Positions 9,870-19,232 are shown, counted from the first letter of the stretch. The stretch: DNA of 64,000 bases from an uncultured Robinsoniella sp. (GCA_900539655.1 UQCR01000015.1:1-64000); one strand, 5' to 3'. Numbers and translations are program-made. The notes: generated by a model from the sequence alone, not told the origin.

Positions 9870-11096
9870 ATGAAAAAAGATTTTTATATACTGCAGGAAC
9901 TTGGAAAATACTATGCACAGGCAATGTATGATCCAGTGAATGAACAGCGGAGAAAATTACATACCTCCGTTAACGATTTAAATCCCATTCGTCCGATAGT
10001 ACTAATAAACGAAGTGCCATGGAATGAATTCCGCCAGGAAGATGAACTGAAGCTTTCCTGCGCAGATCCTTTTCTGCGGATGGTAGAACGCTCTCTTAGA
10101 CAGACACTCTACCAATGGAATCATTTTCCTGGGGATATGATACTACCTGATTATTTTCCAGTTCCCAAAATAATACACTCCAGTGGAATTGGCATAGAAG
10201 TCGCAGAACATACCCTTGCCACTGACTCCGAAAACCAAATTGTATCTCATGAATATTTTGATCATCTGGAAACGGAGGAACAACTGGAACGCCTGCATTC
10301 GCCTGTTATCACCTACGACTCTGATGAGACTGTCCGGCAATGTGATCTATTATCAGATATCTTCGGTGGCACTCTTCCTGTGCGCAAACAAGGTCTAGAG
10401 TACCATGTAGTTCCCTGGGATGATATTGTCCGTTACCGCGGAGCCACAAATCTTCTGATGGACCTTTTGGAAAGACCTGAGTTTATGCATGCAATTATCG
10501 AGAAAATGACTACCATTGCTTTAGATACCATTCACCAATATGAAGAGCTGAATCTCTTTGAACCTTCACCTATTTCCATTCACTGTACTTCTGCCCTTAC
10601 TTCTGACCTTCCAAACAAAGACTTTGACTCTGATCATATACGGGCTAATGACGTATGGGGCCGTGGTGCAGCTCAGATATTCGCCAGTGCATCACCTGAC
10701 ATGCATAAAGAATTTGATATAGACTATATGAAGCGATCCCTTGCACCTTTTGGCTTAAATTATTATGGATGCTGTGAACCTCTTCATACCAAAATCCATA
10801 TTGTTGAACAGATACCAAATCTAAGAAAAATATCCATTTCCCCCTGGGCAGATATTGATATTGCTGCTGAAATAATTCAGCGTAAATACGTACTGTCTGC
10901 AAAGCCAAGCCCTTCTAACGTTGCTTCTTCACAATTGGATTTACAGGTAATACAAAAGGAACTGTCCCACTTAATAGGGGCATGCTCAAAAAATAACTGT
11001 TCTTATGAACTTATCTTAAAAGACATCAGTACAATCGGACATAACCCGGAAAATCTGTCTAAATGGGAAAAATGTGCAATGGCATTGGTTATTTAA
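9870..11096 (+). CDS. Uroporphyrinogen decarboxylase-like (URO-D superfamily) protein
   Basis: 408 residues with the general look of URO-D superfamily proteins seen next to sugar-utilisation genes in Firmicutes. These are not haem enzymes; they resemble cobamide or zinc methyltransferases such as MtaA and CmuA. Visible features are an N-terminal helical region, a WGRGAAQIFASASPDMHKEF segment and a late Cys-pair motif YYGCCEPLHTK that could bind zinc, followed by ISPWADI. There is no corrinoid protein or haem-pathway gene nearby, so haem synthesis is unlikely. It forms a two-gene plus-strand unit with the glycosidase. The role is unknown; lyase or C-C/C-O cleavage of a sugar product is possible but unproven. 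Confidence 0.7.
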   Translation: MKKDFYILQELGKYYAQAMYDPVNEQRRKLHTSVNDLNPIRPIVLINEVPWNEFRQEDELKLSCADPFLRMVERSLRQTLYQWNHFPGDMILPDYFPVPKIIHSSGIGIEVAEHTLATDSENQIVSHEYFDHLETEEQLERLHSPVITYDSDETVRQCDLLSDIFGGTLPVRKQGLEYHVVPWDDIVRYRGATNLLMDLLERPEFMHAIIEKMTTIALDTIHQYEELNLFEPSPISIHCTSALTSDLPNKDFDSDHIRANDVWGRGAAQIFASASPDMHKEFDIDYMKRSLAPFGLNYYGCCEPLHTKIHIVEQIPNLRKISISPWADIDIAAEIIQRKYVLSAKPSPSNVASSQLDLQVIQKELSHLIGACSKNNCSYELILKDISTIGHNPENLSKWEKCAMALVI

Positions 11097-11123
11097 ACTA
11101 AAATTTTCTTTTAACTCAATTCG

Positions 11124-11172
11124 AAAAAAATAGTCAGTAAGCTTCTTTTAAAAGCAGACTGACTATTTTAAA
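11124..11172. terminator. Bidirectional terminator
   Basis: Inverted repeat AAATAGTCAGT / ACTGACTATTT with A/T-runs on both sides, between convergent genes ending at 11096 (+) and 11238 (-). Confidence 0.8.
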
Positions 11173-11237
11173 ATAACTTGATTAATTTCAAAGTTATCTA
11201 ACTCTAATTGATATAACCTGTTTTCTGTTCTGTGATT

Positions 11238-12461
11238 CTATATTACCATCGTAAACGTAGTTCCCGTACTCACCGCACTCTCAGCCAATATCTTACCATG
11301 ATGGTTTTCCGCTATGGTCTGCGCAATCGAAAGTCCCAGTCCGTATCCGCCCTCTTTTCTCGCTCTTGACTTATCCGCCCGGTAAAAACGTTCAAAAATA
11401 TGCTCCAGTTCCTCTTTGGGTATGACCTCTCCTGTATTATGGACCTTCAAATATATTTTTTCCTGTTTTTTCTCCAGGCTCACGCTGATTCTCCCGTTCT
11501 TTTTTGCATATTTGCAGGCGTTGTCCAATAGAATAACAATCAGCTGTTTTATCTGACCCTCATCTCCTACAATATGAATGCCCGGAATAATTTCTTCATT
11601 TAGCTCCACCCCCCGTTCGTATGCCAGCGATTCAAAAGGTAGAATACAGCTCCAGAGCGTATTGCTTAAATCAAATTCTGCAAATACCTTTGGTGTCTGC
11701 GCCATATCAGAACGTGCCAGAAAAAGAAGGTCATTTAGCAGTTCTTTCATCCGGGAAGCTTCTGTCTTGGTATTCTCCAGCCACCGCTCCTGATCCTTAA
11801 TCCTGTCCTCACGGTGAGCCGATAAAATATTCAAATTAGCCAGAATTACAGTGAGGGGCGTTTTTAACTCATGAGAAGCGTCTGCAATGAACTGCCTCTG
11901 CTGCTGCCAGGCTTTTTCTACAGGAGTCAACGCCCATTTTGCAAGAAAGAGGCTGATCAGAAAAAATGCTCCAAGACCGCCCACTAATATCAGCGCCGAT
12001 ACAAGCAATAAATTCCTCATGCCGTTGATTTCCCGGCTGCAGTCCACAAAGGCTATTTTCTCCCCATTATCTTCCTGCCTCCGTTCGTAGCGAAGCTCCT
12101 GGTTCATAAGGAACCCCCTCTCATTCCCATCCTTCTGCGCTGCTTCCACGGCTTCTCTGGCTGAATCCTCTGTAATGCGGATACCGCTGTCATTGATATC
12201 TGCTATCTCACCATTTTCATTTAATTCTACCACAAATACAGGACCCATATTCATTGGTCCTTCTTTTCTTCCCGGTACAAAATCCACCCTGGGTTTCAGA
12301 TTGCCGCCATTATCCTCCAGCGCATGGTTCAGAGCCAGCCGGCTGTCCTTTTGATATTTCTGGTAATTTGTAAAAGCGATAACCACCAGGACACTTGTCA
12401 AAATCAAGGTAACAAAAGACATATTTATAAAAATAAACTTCTTCCGCAGTTTTTTAATCAT
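11238..12461 (-). CDS. Sensor histidine kinase (EnvZ/PhoR class)
   Basis: Two membrane segments (about 10-30 and 155-178) flank an extracytoplasmic domain of about 120 residues. The HisKA box FIADASHELKTPLTVI (His near 198) is followed by an N-box (LLDNACKYAKKNG), an F-box (IFERFYRADKSRARKEG) and the G2 box GYGLGLSIAQ. The start codon overlaps the response-regulator stop as ATGA, so the pair is translationally coupled. The signal is unknown. No target genes are recognisable nearby; the next gene upstream is an Rpn-type nuclease. Confidence 0.93.
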   Translation of the reverse strand: MIKKLRKKFIFINMSFVTLILTSVLVVIAFTNYQKYQKDSRLALNHALEDNGGNLKPRVDFVPGRKEGPMNMGPVFVVELNENGEIADINDSGIRITEDSAREAVEAAQKDGNERGFLMNQELRYERRQEDNGEKIAFVDCSREINGMRNLLLVSALILVGGLGAFFLISLFLAKWALTPVEKAWQQQRQFIADASHELKTPLTVILANLNILSAHREDRIKDQERWLENTKTEASRMKELLNDLLFLARSDMAQTPKVFAEFDLSNTLWSCILPFESLAYERGVELNEEIIPGIHIVGDEGQIKQLIVILLDNACKYAKKNGRISVSLEKKQEKIYLKVHNTGEVIPKEELEHIFERFYRADKSRARKEGGYGLGLSIAQTIAENHHGKILAESAVSTGTTFTMVI

Positions 12462-13135
12462 TCCCTCTGTTCCTCCAGGCGGTATCCAACCTTACGCACA
12501 GTACCAATTCCAACTTTTGACCCCAGAAAACACATTTTTTTACGTAAAAAAGAGATATATGCCTCTACATTATTGTCTTCCACATCGGATTCCGTTCCCC
12601 AGACCTTCGTTATCAAAATTTCCTTAGATGTAATAATTCTCGGATTGGACATTAATATTTTCATAATCTCAAATTCTTTAAATCCCAGGTGTACCGATTT
12701 CCCATTACACCAAAGGTCATTGGCAGAGAGTACCAGAGTCAGATCCGAAAAACAAATCTCTTCCAGTAACACCTCTCCCTGCCTCCTTGACAATGCCCTT
12801 ATACGTGCAAGCAATTCTTCCGGCACAAACGGCTTTGTCATATAATCATCTGCCCCTCTGTCAAGCCCCGTAATTTTATCCCGTACATCATCCCGGGCAG
12901 TCAGCATTATAACAGGAGTTGCTATTTTCTTAGCCCGCAGCTCCTTTACAATTTCAAAACCATTTATTCCCGGAAGCATAACATCTAAGACTATCACATC
13001 ATACTGTCCACAAAGTGCATATGCCAGACCATCATTTCCATCATAAACCACATCGGTAATATATTTTTCTTCTTCCATAATCTGCCCCAGCGCCTCTGCC
13101 AGGCGGATCTCATCTTCTACTATCAGTATTCGCAA
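12458..13135 (-). CDS. OmpR/PhoB-family response regulator
   Basis: Receiver domain with EDE at 7-9, phospho-acceptor Asp51 (VLDVMLPG) and Lys near 100 (MTKPF). A winged-helix output domain spans about 125-220 (HLGFKEFEIMKILMSNP; VEAYISFLRKKM). I chose a TTG start at 13135: GAGGAG lies six bases upstream and the protein then begins MRILIVEDE, the usual start of the family. The longer ATG starts (13159/13156) would add eight untypical residues and lack a ribosome site. It is cotranscribed with the kinase downstream from the promoter at 13174-13202. Confidence 0.93.
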   Translation of the reverse strand: MRILIVEDEIRLAEALGQIMEEEKYITDVVYDGNDGLAYALCGQYDVIVLDVMLPGINGFEIVKELRAKKIATPVIMLTARDDVRDKITGLDRGADDYMTKPFVPEELLARIRALSRRQGEVLLEEICFSDLTLVLSANDLWCNGKSVHLGFKEFEIMKILMSNPRIITSKEILITKVWGTESDVEDNNVEAYISFLRKKMCFLGSKVGIGTVRKVGYRLEEQRE

Positions 13136-13173
13136 ATTAAGCTCCTCACTTTCCATCACGTAACATTACTTTG

Positions 13174-13202
13174 ATTATATAATGTTTCTGGAGTTCCTGC
13201 AA
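13174..13202 (-). promoter_or_regulatory. Promoter of the OmpR-type two-component operon
   Basis: Minus strand: -35 TTGCAG (13197-13202), 17-bp spacer, -10 TATAAT (13174-13179). It lies 39 bp upstream of the TTG start. Confidence 0.7.
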
Positions 13203-13262
13203 TTTATTATAGAAGCAGATACTGAAAATAGTCTGAAGTTCGGAATGAATCCGTAAATTCCG

Positions 13263-14231
13263 TCAGATACCATATTTTAAAAACAAATCATTTCTGATAA
13301 CATCATCTTCTGCCGCAAGTTTCATTAATTCCAGATCTGCATTGCTGATTAAGATCCGGTAAAGCCGGTTCAATCTGCTCATTCCTCTTTTTTCTCCCAG
13401 GGCTTCTCCTCTTGCTTCTCCCCTTGCTTCTAATTCTTTCAACGCTGTACACATATCATATCCTCCTTGTTTCGTTTTATATTTACTTTTATTACTCCCG
13501 GTTATTTTATCTTCACCCAGAAACAGAAACACCATATCATAAGTATCTGCATCCAGATTTGAGAATTTATCTCTGTTCATATGTACAAAAGAGCTAAGTT
13601 TCTCTTCTTCTCCAGCAAGTTTTAGTACCTCGAATACCTCTTTCAGTCCTGTCCTGAAGTTTTCCGGATTAACATTTCCGGCATGTACCAGGTTGATATG
13701 ATAGTTCTGCAATAAATGTCCGTAATTTTGCAGTTTATCCGGTATATCAAGCATCTGATGCAGCTCCCTGTTCTGATCCCAGTTTTCCTCCCCATAATAG
13801 AATACCAGTGAGTAAACGGGACAAATCTTTTCTCCCCTCTTTATTCCCGATACAAACTCACTTCCAGACTTTAAATCCCGCATTACACGGTGGTCTTTCC
13901 TATGTTTTTTCACTTGCTCGCTATAGTCTAATGAATCATATAGCATTCCCCTTACAGGCATGGCAAAATGAACCTTATCCTGAACCTCGCATGCCAGCAC
14001 GGCAGTTTTCCCACAAATCCTGGCTTCGAATACCACATCACGAAATCTTCCCTCCGCCCTTTTCTTTCCCTGGCTGTCTGGAACAAGCAATGCCGTCTCC
14101 CCATTTAACTGCCTTAATTCTTCCGGTCTTAAAATTTGTTCCCCATCAAATAATGCTCCATTATACAAATCACAAAAAACCACGGGGTCTGATAAAAAAG
14201 TTTTGGTGGTTATATCTCTTTTTCTGGACAT
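13263..14231 (-). CDS. Rpn-family PD-(D/E)XK nuclease/putative transposase
   Basis: 322 residues of the Rpn/YhgA-like family, which joins a PD-(D/E)XK nuclease fold to a long helical tail and is often annotated as a transposase. The N-terminus DITTKTFLSDPVVFCDLYN, the pair RFRDVVFEA ... ACEVQDKVHFAMPVRGMLYD (Asp, Glu-x-Gln active-site pattern), the mid-region VFYYGEENW and the low-complexity RGEARGEALGEKRG tail are typical. Family members are DNA endonucleases that promote RecA-independent recombination; some are phage-defence related. There are no flanking inverted repeats or target duplications, so it is a solitary gene. A hairpin lies just upstream of its ribosome site. Confidence 0.8.
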   Translation of the reverse strand: MSRKRDITTKTFLSDPVVFCDLYNGALFDGEQILRPEELRQLNGETALLVPDSQGKKRAEGRFRDVVFEARICGKTAVLACEVQDKVHFAMPVRGMLYDSLDYSEQVKKHRKDHRVMRDLKSGSEFVSGIKRGEKICPVYSLVFYYGEENWDQNRELHQMLDIPDKLQNYGHLLQNYHINLVHAGNVNPENFRTGLKEVFEVLKLAGEEEKLSSFVHMNRDKFSNLDADTYDMVFLFLGEDKITGSNKSKYKTKQGGYDMCTALKELEARGEARGEALGEKRGMSRLNRLYRILISNADLELMKLAAEDDVIRNDLFLKYGI

Positions 14232-14242
14232 CCTTCCTCCTT

Positions 14243-14264
14243 TTGCATTTTATCGCAAATGCAA
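14243..14264 (-). promoter_or_regulatory. Hairpin abutting the Rpn ribosome site
   Basis: Perfect 8-bp arms TTGCATTT / AAATGCAA with a 6-base loop. In the mRNA it ends directly at the AAAGGAGGAAGG ribosome site of the nuclease gene. It may limit translation or bind a regulator. Confidence 0.5.
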
Positions 14265-14516
14265 GAAGAAACTTCCTGAAAAGAGCGGAATTTATTTATA
14301 CCTTTGGAATACCAGACCCGAGTATGTTTAAAATTTTACCCACTGTCTGCACGCCACACTTTGCGTTATATTAGTATATTATCTAAAAATGCCACACAAA
14401 AAGAAACATTCTGTTCATACATATGCGATTATTATAATTTAATTGGAAATTAGCCGAATCGGCTGTAAGATTTGATAATTTATTGTAACATAAAATATCT
14501 GGAAAATCAACCATAA
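14265..14516. other. Intergenic region upstream of the Rpn gene
   Basis: AT-rich spacer without a convincing coding frame. It contains a 13-bp palindrome AGCCGAATCGGCT (14452-14464) that could be an operator. No clear sigma-A promoter with good spacing was found. Confidence 0.4.
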
Positions 14517-14550
14517 AAATAGCAGCCGGCAAATTAATTGCCAGCCGCTA
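14517..14550 (-). terminator. Terminator of the glycan-catabolic operon
   Basis: Minus-strand hairpin AGCGGCTGGCAA / TTTGCCGGCTGCT followed by ATTTTTAT, 34 bp after the GH4 stop. Confidence 0.85.
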
Positions 14551-14583
14551 TGAGAACATCCGTATTTTTAGGTTTTAATAGGT

Positions 14584-15894
14584 TTAAAACTGCGGTAAAT
14601 ACTGCTTATTTGCTTCAAACATCTCATCTACCATACTTTGAATTTCATCCATACTGAGTACGGATGCTGTTAACGGATCAAATAAAATGCTATGATAAAC
14701 AGCCCGCTTATCGCCATTTATACAGCCCTTTATTGCCAATTCTTCACTTCTTGCAGAAGTGTTGGTCATTACAGCGAGCTGATCCGGAAGATTTCCTACC
14801 GGATGTATGGTAAAGCCATCCGGTCCTACCGTCACTGGTACTTCCACACAGCACCCATCCGGGAGATTTTCTATATATTTTTCATTTCTGACATTCCCGT
14901 TAAAGTGAAAAACAGTTCCATCTCCAAATAATGCATTAAAGATGCAGGCTGCATACTCCTGCCCCCGTTCCAGCTCCACCTCGTCCTTCTCCAGCCATTC
15001 CTGAATGTCCTTTTTCCATTCATTCTGTCTTCTGAAATATTCATTCAGGATATATGCATGTGCTCCGGGATTCCAGCCTGTGGAATGTGTACAGTACTTT
15101 TCAATCAGATCGGGACGCTTCCGAAACCAGGGATAATATTCTGAATTATGGCCGCTGCTCTCTGTGGGGTAATAATCCAGATGTAAATACAGTTGGTTTC
15201 TCACCTGTTCTTCATTGTATATTTCATCTTTTTCCACTGCTTTCTTAATAAGTGGATAAGCATCTTCACCCTTCCACTCATATTTCAGGTAAAATGCCTG
15301 ATGATTAATTCCGGCACATAGATAATCCACGTCTTCCATATCCGCACCAATCCAGTCAGCCAGCATTTTCGCTGTATGCTGCACGCTGTGGCACAGACCT
15401 GTTATCTTCACATTGGTCATTTCCTGCAGATAACGGCAGTTAAGTGCCATAGGATTCGTATAATTCAGTACATAGGCATCGGGACAAATCCGTTCTATAT
15501 CCCGGCAGATTTCCAGAAGTACAGGAGCAGAACGCAAAAAGCGGAATATGCCGGCCGGCCCCCTGGTATCGCCTACACAGATATCAACTCCATATTTTTT
15601 AGGAATCTCAATGTCTGTACGGAAAATATCCGGTCCCGCAGTAAGGACTGTGATAACCACTCCGTCTGCTCCTTTTAAAGCTTCCTCCCGGTCCGTGGTT
15701 GCAATTATGGATGCCGGATAATTACCGGCTGCTTTTATTTTATCGCATGCTTTTTTAATAAATCCAAGCTTTTCTTCATCAATATCCATCAGGCAGATAC
15801 ATGCATCCTTAAATGCATCATAAGTTAGTACATCCTTAACCAGCTCCCTGGTAAAATCAAAGCTGCCTGCTCCGATAAATGTTATTTTCTTCAT
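14584..15894 (-). CDS. melA: GH4 alpha-galactosidase-like glycosidase (MelA type)
   Basis: NAD+- and Mn2+-dependent GH4 glycosidase of 436 residues. A Rossmann start (KITFIGAGSFDFTREL) is followed by the metal-binding GLCHSVQ (Cys near 168) and GINHQAFYL (near 195). The CHS form, rather than the CN-P form, marks the alpha-galactosidase/alpha-glucosidase branch acting on unphosphorylated sugars. It is the last gene of the central operon, 18 bp after the SIS gene and followed by a terminator. Inference: it removes a terminal alpha-linked galactose (or possibly GalNAc) from an imported oligosaccharide after GH29 has removed fucose. The exact substrate is unproven. Confidence 0.85.
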   Translation of the reverse strand: MKKITFIGAGSFDFTRELVKDVLTYDAFKDACICLMDIDEEKLGFIKKACDKIKAAGNYPASIIATTDREEALKGADGVVITVLTAGPDIFRTDIEIPKKYGVDICVGDTRGPAGIFRFLRSAPVLLEICRDIERICPDAYVLNYTNPMALNCRYLQEMTNVKITGLCHSVQHTAKMLADWIGADMEDVDYLCAGINHQAFYLKYEWKGEDAYPLIKKAVEKDEIYNEEQVRNQLYLHLDYYPTESSGHNSEYYPWFRKRPDLIEKYCTHSTGWNPGAHAYILNEYFRRQNEWKKDIQEWLEKDEVELERGQEYAACIFNALFGDGTVFHFNGNVRNEKYIENLPDGCCVEVPVTVGPDGFTIHPVGNLPDQLAVMTNTSARSEELAIKGCINGDKRAVYHSILFDPLTASVLSMDEIQSMVDEMFEANKQYLPQF

Positions 15895-15912
15895 AAATTA
15901 TCCCAGTCTCCT

Positions 15913-16953
15913 TTATTTTAATGTGATAAATGCATCAAGTCCTGTGGGCTGGTCAGGATTTCTTCCCAAAAGGATGGATTTCTCATATGCTGCCATCTGG
16001 CATACATAAATAAATGGAATTCCCCATGCTTCAAATCGTTCAATCCCTTTCAGGCAGATATTTGCATTTACGCCAAATTCATTGCCTTCATATTGTGATA
16101 CTGTTATAATCGTTCCTCCATGGGATTTCAGATCTTCAATCATGTCTCTTTGCAGTTTATCTTCATTTGGCTGTACCAGTATCACTGTCAATGTCTGCTC
16201 ACCGTTTAAAACCATAGGACCATGGCGGTAATCCAGCAAATGGAAGCACTGTCCCGGAAGCATGGAAATTTCAGTAAATGCAAGTGCTCCTTCCTCTGCA
16301 ATTCCTATAGGCGCTCCGTCAGCCAGAACAATGGCATTACTCCATTCCTTTTTGGAAATGTCAGCCAATACTCCACGGCAGGCCTCTTTATATGCCTCAT
16401 TGCTGTCAACTGCAGCTTTTACAGAAGATATTAATTCTTCATCTCCATTATAGAATGCAGTAAGCATCAGCATTGCAGTATATAAATTGGTAACGGTTCT
16501 CGTCTGGCATACACTTTTGTCATAGCACCAGTCCATGGTAATGTCCAGTTCGCTGTAAGGCATAATATCGTTATCATCCTTCATAGATAACGAGATTACA
16601 GGATTACCGTAATGTTCCTTGATATACTGCACGTCCCTTACAATTTCCGTTGTCTGCCCGGATCTTGACAGTGTTACGATGATACTGTCTTTGATGCATG
16701 CTTCATAATACCCCGGATTCACCAGATAATCTCCGCCGGCTATGGCGTTGGCACTGCTTCCTTCACATGCGCAAATCAGCTGCTGGCCGGATTTTGCAAG
16801 CATATAGCTTGATCCGCAGCCAAAGAAGACAAATTTTCTGGACGGATGTTCCGAGAAGAACTTTTTGATCTCAGCTTTTTTTTCCATCATATAATCATAA
16901 GTTTTATTAAGTGCAATATGCTGTTCCATAATTTCCTGTTCTGTTAAATACAT
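15913..16953 (-). CDS. SIS-domain sugar-phosphate isomerase/deaminase (AgaS/GlmS-like)
   Basis: 346 residues with two SIS (sugar isomerase) domains. The first has FVFFGCGSSYMLAKSG and VTLSRSGQTTEIVRDV, the second RHGPMVLNGEQ. There is no glutaminase domain, so it is not a full GlmS. Relatives (AgaS, FrlB) deaminate or isomerise amino-sugar 6-phosphates in the cytoplasm. Placed 15 bp after the NagK-like kinase, it probably acts on the phosphorylated hexosamine the kinase makes. No NagA/AgaA-type deacetylase is present in the operon, so the acetyl group would have to be removed by an enzyme encoded elsewhere. Confidence 0.85.
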   Translation of the reverse strand: MYLTEQEIMEQHIALNKTYDYMMEKKAEIKKFFSEHPSRKFVFFGCGSSYMLAKSGQQLICACEGSSANAIAGGDYLVNPGYYEACIKDSIIVTLSRSGQTTEIVRDVQYIKEHYGNPVISLSMKDDNDIMPYSELDITMDWCYDKSVCQTRTVTNLYTAMLMLTAFYNGDEELISSVKAAVDSNEAYKEACRGVLADISKKEWSNAIVLADGAPIGIAEEGALAFTEISMLPGQCFHLLDYRHGPMVLNGEQTLTVILVQPNEDKLQRDMIEDLKSHGGTIITVSQYEGNEFGVNANICLKGIERFEAWGIPFIYVCQMAAYEKSILLGRNPDQPTGLDAFITLK

Positions 16954-16968
16954 TTTAATCTCCTCCGA

Positions 16969-17889
16969 TTATCTATTCTCATAATATTTTGCCAGCAGTA
17001 ACGCGCCCTCTGCCGGTGTCTTTTTAGGTGGTACAAGGGTGATATCAAGTGGTTTCAGATATCGTTCAAAGGGCCTTAATATCAGATCCTCCGTTTTAAA
17101 TAAACCGCCGGAATAGGATACTTTACACCCTTTTCCCATCTTCAGTTTTTCATGCACGCTTCTTACAATCAGCATCAGTTCATACGCGGCATGTTCATAT
17201 AAACGAACCGCTTCCATATCGCCTTCCATTGCGGCATCCTTCAGGCATACCTGCAAAGATGCAACTCTGTCCCGGTAAGGAATATAATCCGCTTCCAGGA
17301 TACCGATCAGATCATAATCATGATCCAATTGAAACTTCTCCTTCATAATCTCATATAAAGCACCTTTTCGAAAACGTCCGTCAGCTTCCTTTGAAAAACA
17401 TTCCATTGCCTTTCTGCCCAGCCAGTAACAGGATCCCTCATCTGAAAAGAACTCGCTCCAGCCTCCGGCTTTCGCACTTTCCCCATTTGGGTTTTTACCA
17501 AAGGCAATCGAACCTGTTCCGGCCACAATATTGATTCCGGACTCCATTTCCAGGCTTCCTGCCCAGCCCGCCTCTACATCATTTACCGTTTTTATCCGAT
17601 ATTTTCCAAGCCTTTCTTTCAGGGATTTTAAGATAACCTCATCCTTATTCCGGTGTTCACCATATAAGGGCATCCCAAAACAGGTATGGAATTCATCATT
17701 CATTTCTATTTGCAGGGGGCGAATCAGATTTTCAATTCCTTCATCCAGAAGGTCAATTAACCCTCCTTCCCCGATCTGCATATAAGAAGCACTCCCTCTT
17801 AATGTGCGTGAGAGTATTTTATGATTTTCGTCAGCCAGCAGAAACTCCGTCTTTGTACCGCCTCCGTCAATGCCAATATAATATTTCAT
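16969..17889 (-). CDS. N-acetylhexosamine kinase-like protein (BadF/BadG/NagK family)
   Basis: 307 residues of the ASKHA fold: phosphate-1 motif YYIGIDGGGTKTEFLL at the N-terminus, a middle segment INIVAGTGSIAFG, and SYSGGLF with PAEGALLLA at the C-terminus. BadF-type kinases in sugar loci phosphorylate GlcNAc or GalNAc. The start at ATG 17889 is fixed by AGGAGG nine bases upstream; the longer reading to 17976 runs into the GH29 gene. It sits between GH29 and the SIS gene, which suggests that a hexosamine is one of the end products of this locus. Confidence 0.85.
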   Translation of the reverse strand: MKYYIGIDGGGTKTEFLLADENHKILSRTLRGSASYMQIGEGGLIDLLDEGIENLIRPLQIEMNDEFHTCFGMPLYGEHRNKDEVILKSLKERLGKYRIKTVNDVEAGWAGSLEMESGINIVAGTGSIAFGKNPNGESAKAGGWSEFFSDEGSCYWLGRKAMECFSKEADGRFRKGALYEIMKEKFQLDHDYDLIGILEADYIPYRDRVASLQVCLKDAAMEGDMEAVRLYEHAAYELMLIVRSVHEKLKMGKGCKVSYSGGLFKTEDLILRPFERYLKPLDITLVPPKKTPAEGALLLAKYYENR

Positions 17890-17909
17890 CGGATCAACCT
17901 CCTGCCTTG

Positions 17910-19223
17910 CTATTCTTCGTTTAATTCCAGTTCGATTACGGTATCCGGCGTGGGATCCACCGTGAAAGAAAAGCAATCCGGGGTTCCATAATTTACAAAT
18001 TCACAATCCGGGAATTCCTTTGCAACCCATGGAGTCAATAGCAGCATTTCATATCCGTCAGACAATCTCCTTGCCTTTTTTATCTTGCCCTTCACTCCCG
18101 GCAGACAGATAGCCCCTATGCTTTCTTCCATAATATGTGCATACAATTTATTTCCGTTTTGTGTATATCGTCCCCATTCAGGCTTTTCAAATTCTGACAT
18201 CCGGCAACCGTAAATACTCTCCGAATTGTCTTTCATCCATTCTCCGACTTCTTCCAGTATTTCCACTTGTTTCTTCGGAATTTCACCCATTGCATCAGGG
18301 GATATATTCACAATCATATTTCCGTTTTTACTGGTACACTCTACAAGCTTTTTAATTATCTGGGCCGAGTTCTTATAATGCTTGTCATTGGGTGTATATC
18401 CCCAGTTATTATTCAGTGTAAAACATGCTTCCCATGGAATTTCTCTACCCGACGGTGTCCGCAGCCCATAAGGGGGAATAATCATCTCAGGGCAGGCAAA
18501 ATCTCCTGAAAAAATATTGGGTTCGTCCGTCATTACTGAGCCATAACTCTCCCCATTTGCCTCCAGCCTGCCATTCATGATGATCTCCGGCTGAAGCTGT
18601 CTAACCATCTGAACCAGTTTTGTCCCCTTCCATTCTTCTCCCATGTGCCCTTCATAAGAGAAATCAAACCAAAGCAGATCTATCTTTCCATAGTTTGTCA
18701 TCAGCTCTCTGACCTGGTTATGCATATAAGTAAGATAGTTATCAAAATGATGTTCTTTGCCCTTATAGGACTCATTTGCCCTGTCAGGATGATACATGTC
18801 ACCATATGCAGGGTAATCCGGATGATGCCAGTCTAAAAGTGAATAGTAAAAACCAATCTTCAATCCTTCTGCCCGAAAGGCGTCCACAAATTCTCTTACC
18901 AGATCCCTGCCGCACTTTGTATTGGTGCTCTTATATTCTGTATAAGCACTGTCAAAGAGACAAAAACCTTCATGGTGCTTGGTAGTCAGTACCGCATATT
19001 TCATTCCTGCCGCTTTGGCAAGTTTTGCCCATTTTACCGGGTCATACCGTTTCGGATTCCATTCATCAAAATATTTCTGATATACACTCTGGGTAATCTG
19101 CTCATCACTGTGAACCCATTCTCCTCTTCCGGGTATTGCATATAACCCCCAGTGTATGAACATTCCGAATCTATCCTGCATAAACCATTTAGTCCGTTCT
19201 TCTCTTTCTTCTATAAGTCCCAT
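17910..19223 (-). CDS. GH29 alpha-L-fucosidase, cytoplasmic
   Basis: 437 residues with no signal peptide. GH29 markers are RFGMFIHWGLYAIPGRGEW, YAVLTTKHHEGFCLFDS, FYYSLLDWHHPDYP and the nucleophile segment IDLLWFDFSYEG (Asp near 187). The catalytic (beta/alpha)8 domain is followed by a short beta domain. The gene starts 10 bp after the permease stop with AGGAGG upstream. Being intracellular, it must act on imported glycan. GH29 enzymes usually prefer alpha-1,3/4-fucose and some accept alpha-1,2. The latter would be needed for H-type or blood-group structures, where GH95 is more common. Confidence 0.92.
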   Translation of the reverse strand: MGLIEEREERTKWFMQDRFGMFIHWGLYAIPGRGEWVHSDEQITQSVYQKYFDEWNPKRYDPVKWAKLAKAAGMKYAVLTTKHHEGFCLFDSAYTEYKSTNTKCGRDLVREFVDAFRAEGLKIGFYYSLLDWHHPDYPAYGDMYHPDRANESYKGKEHHFDNYLTYMHNQVRELMTNYGKIDLLWFDFSYEGHMGEEWKGTKLVQMVRQLQPEIIMNGRLEANGESYGSVMTDEPNIFSGDFACPEMIIPPYGLRTPSGREIPWEACFTLNNNWGYTPNDKHYKNSAQIIKKLVECTSKNGNMIVNISPDAMGEIPKKQVEILEEVGEWMKDNSESIYGCRMSEFEKPEWGRYTQNGNKLYAHIMEESIGAICLPGVKGKIKKARRLSDGYEMLLLTPWVAKEFPDCEFVNYGTPDCFSFTVDPTPDTVIELELNEE

Positions 19224-19232
19224 TGTTCCTCC

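Noticed and set aside
13263..14231. Insertion sequence around the Rpn-type gene
   Set aside because: No terminal inverted repeats or target-site duplication seen; the gene looks solitary.
16969..17976. Longer N-terminus for the NagK-like kinase
   Set aside because: The added residues overlap the GH29 coding end and lack a ribosome site, whereas ATG 17889 has AGGAGG.
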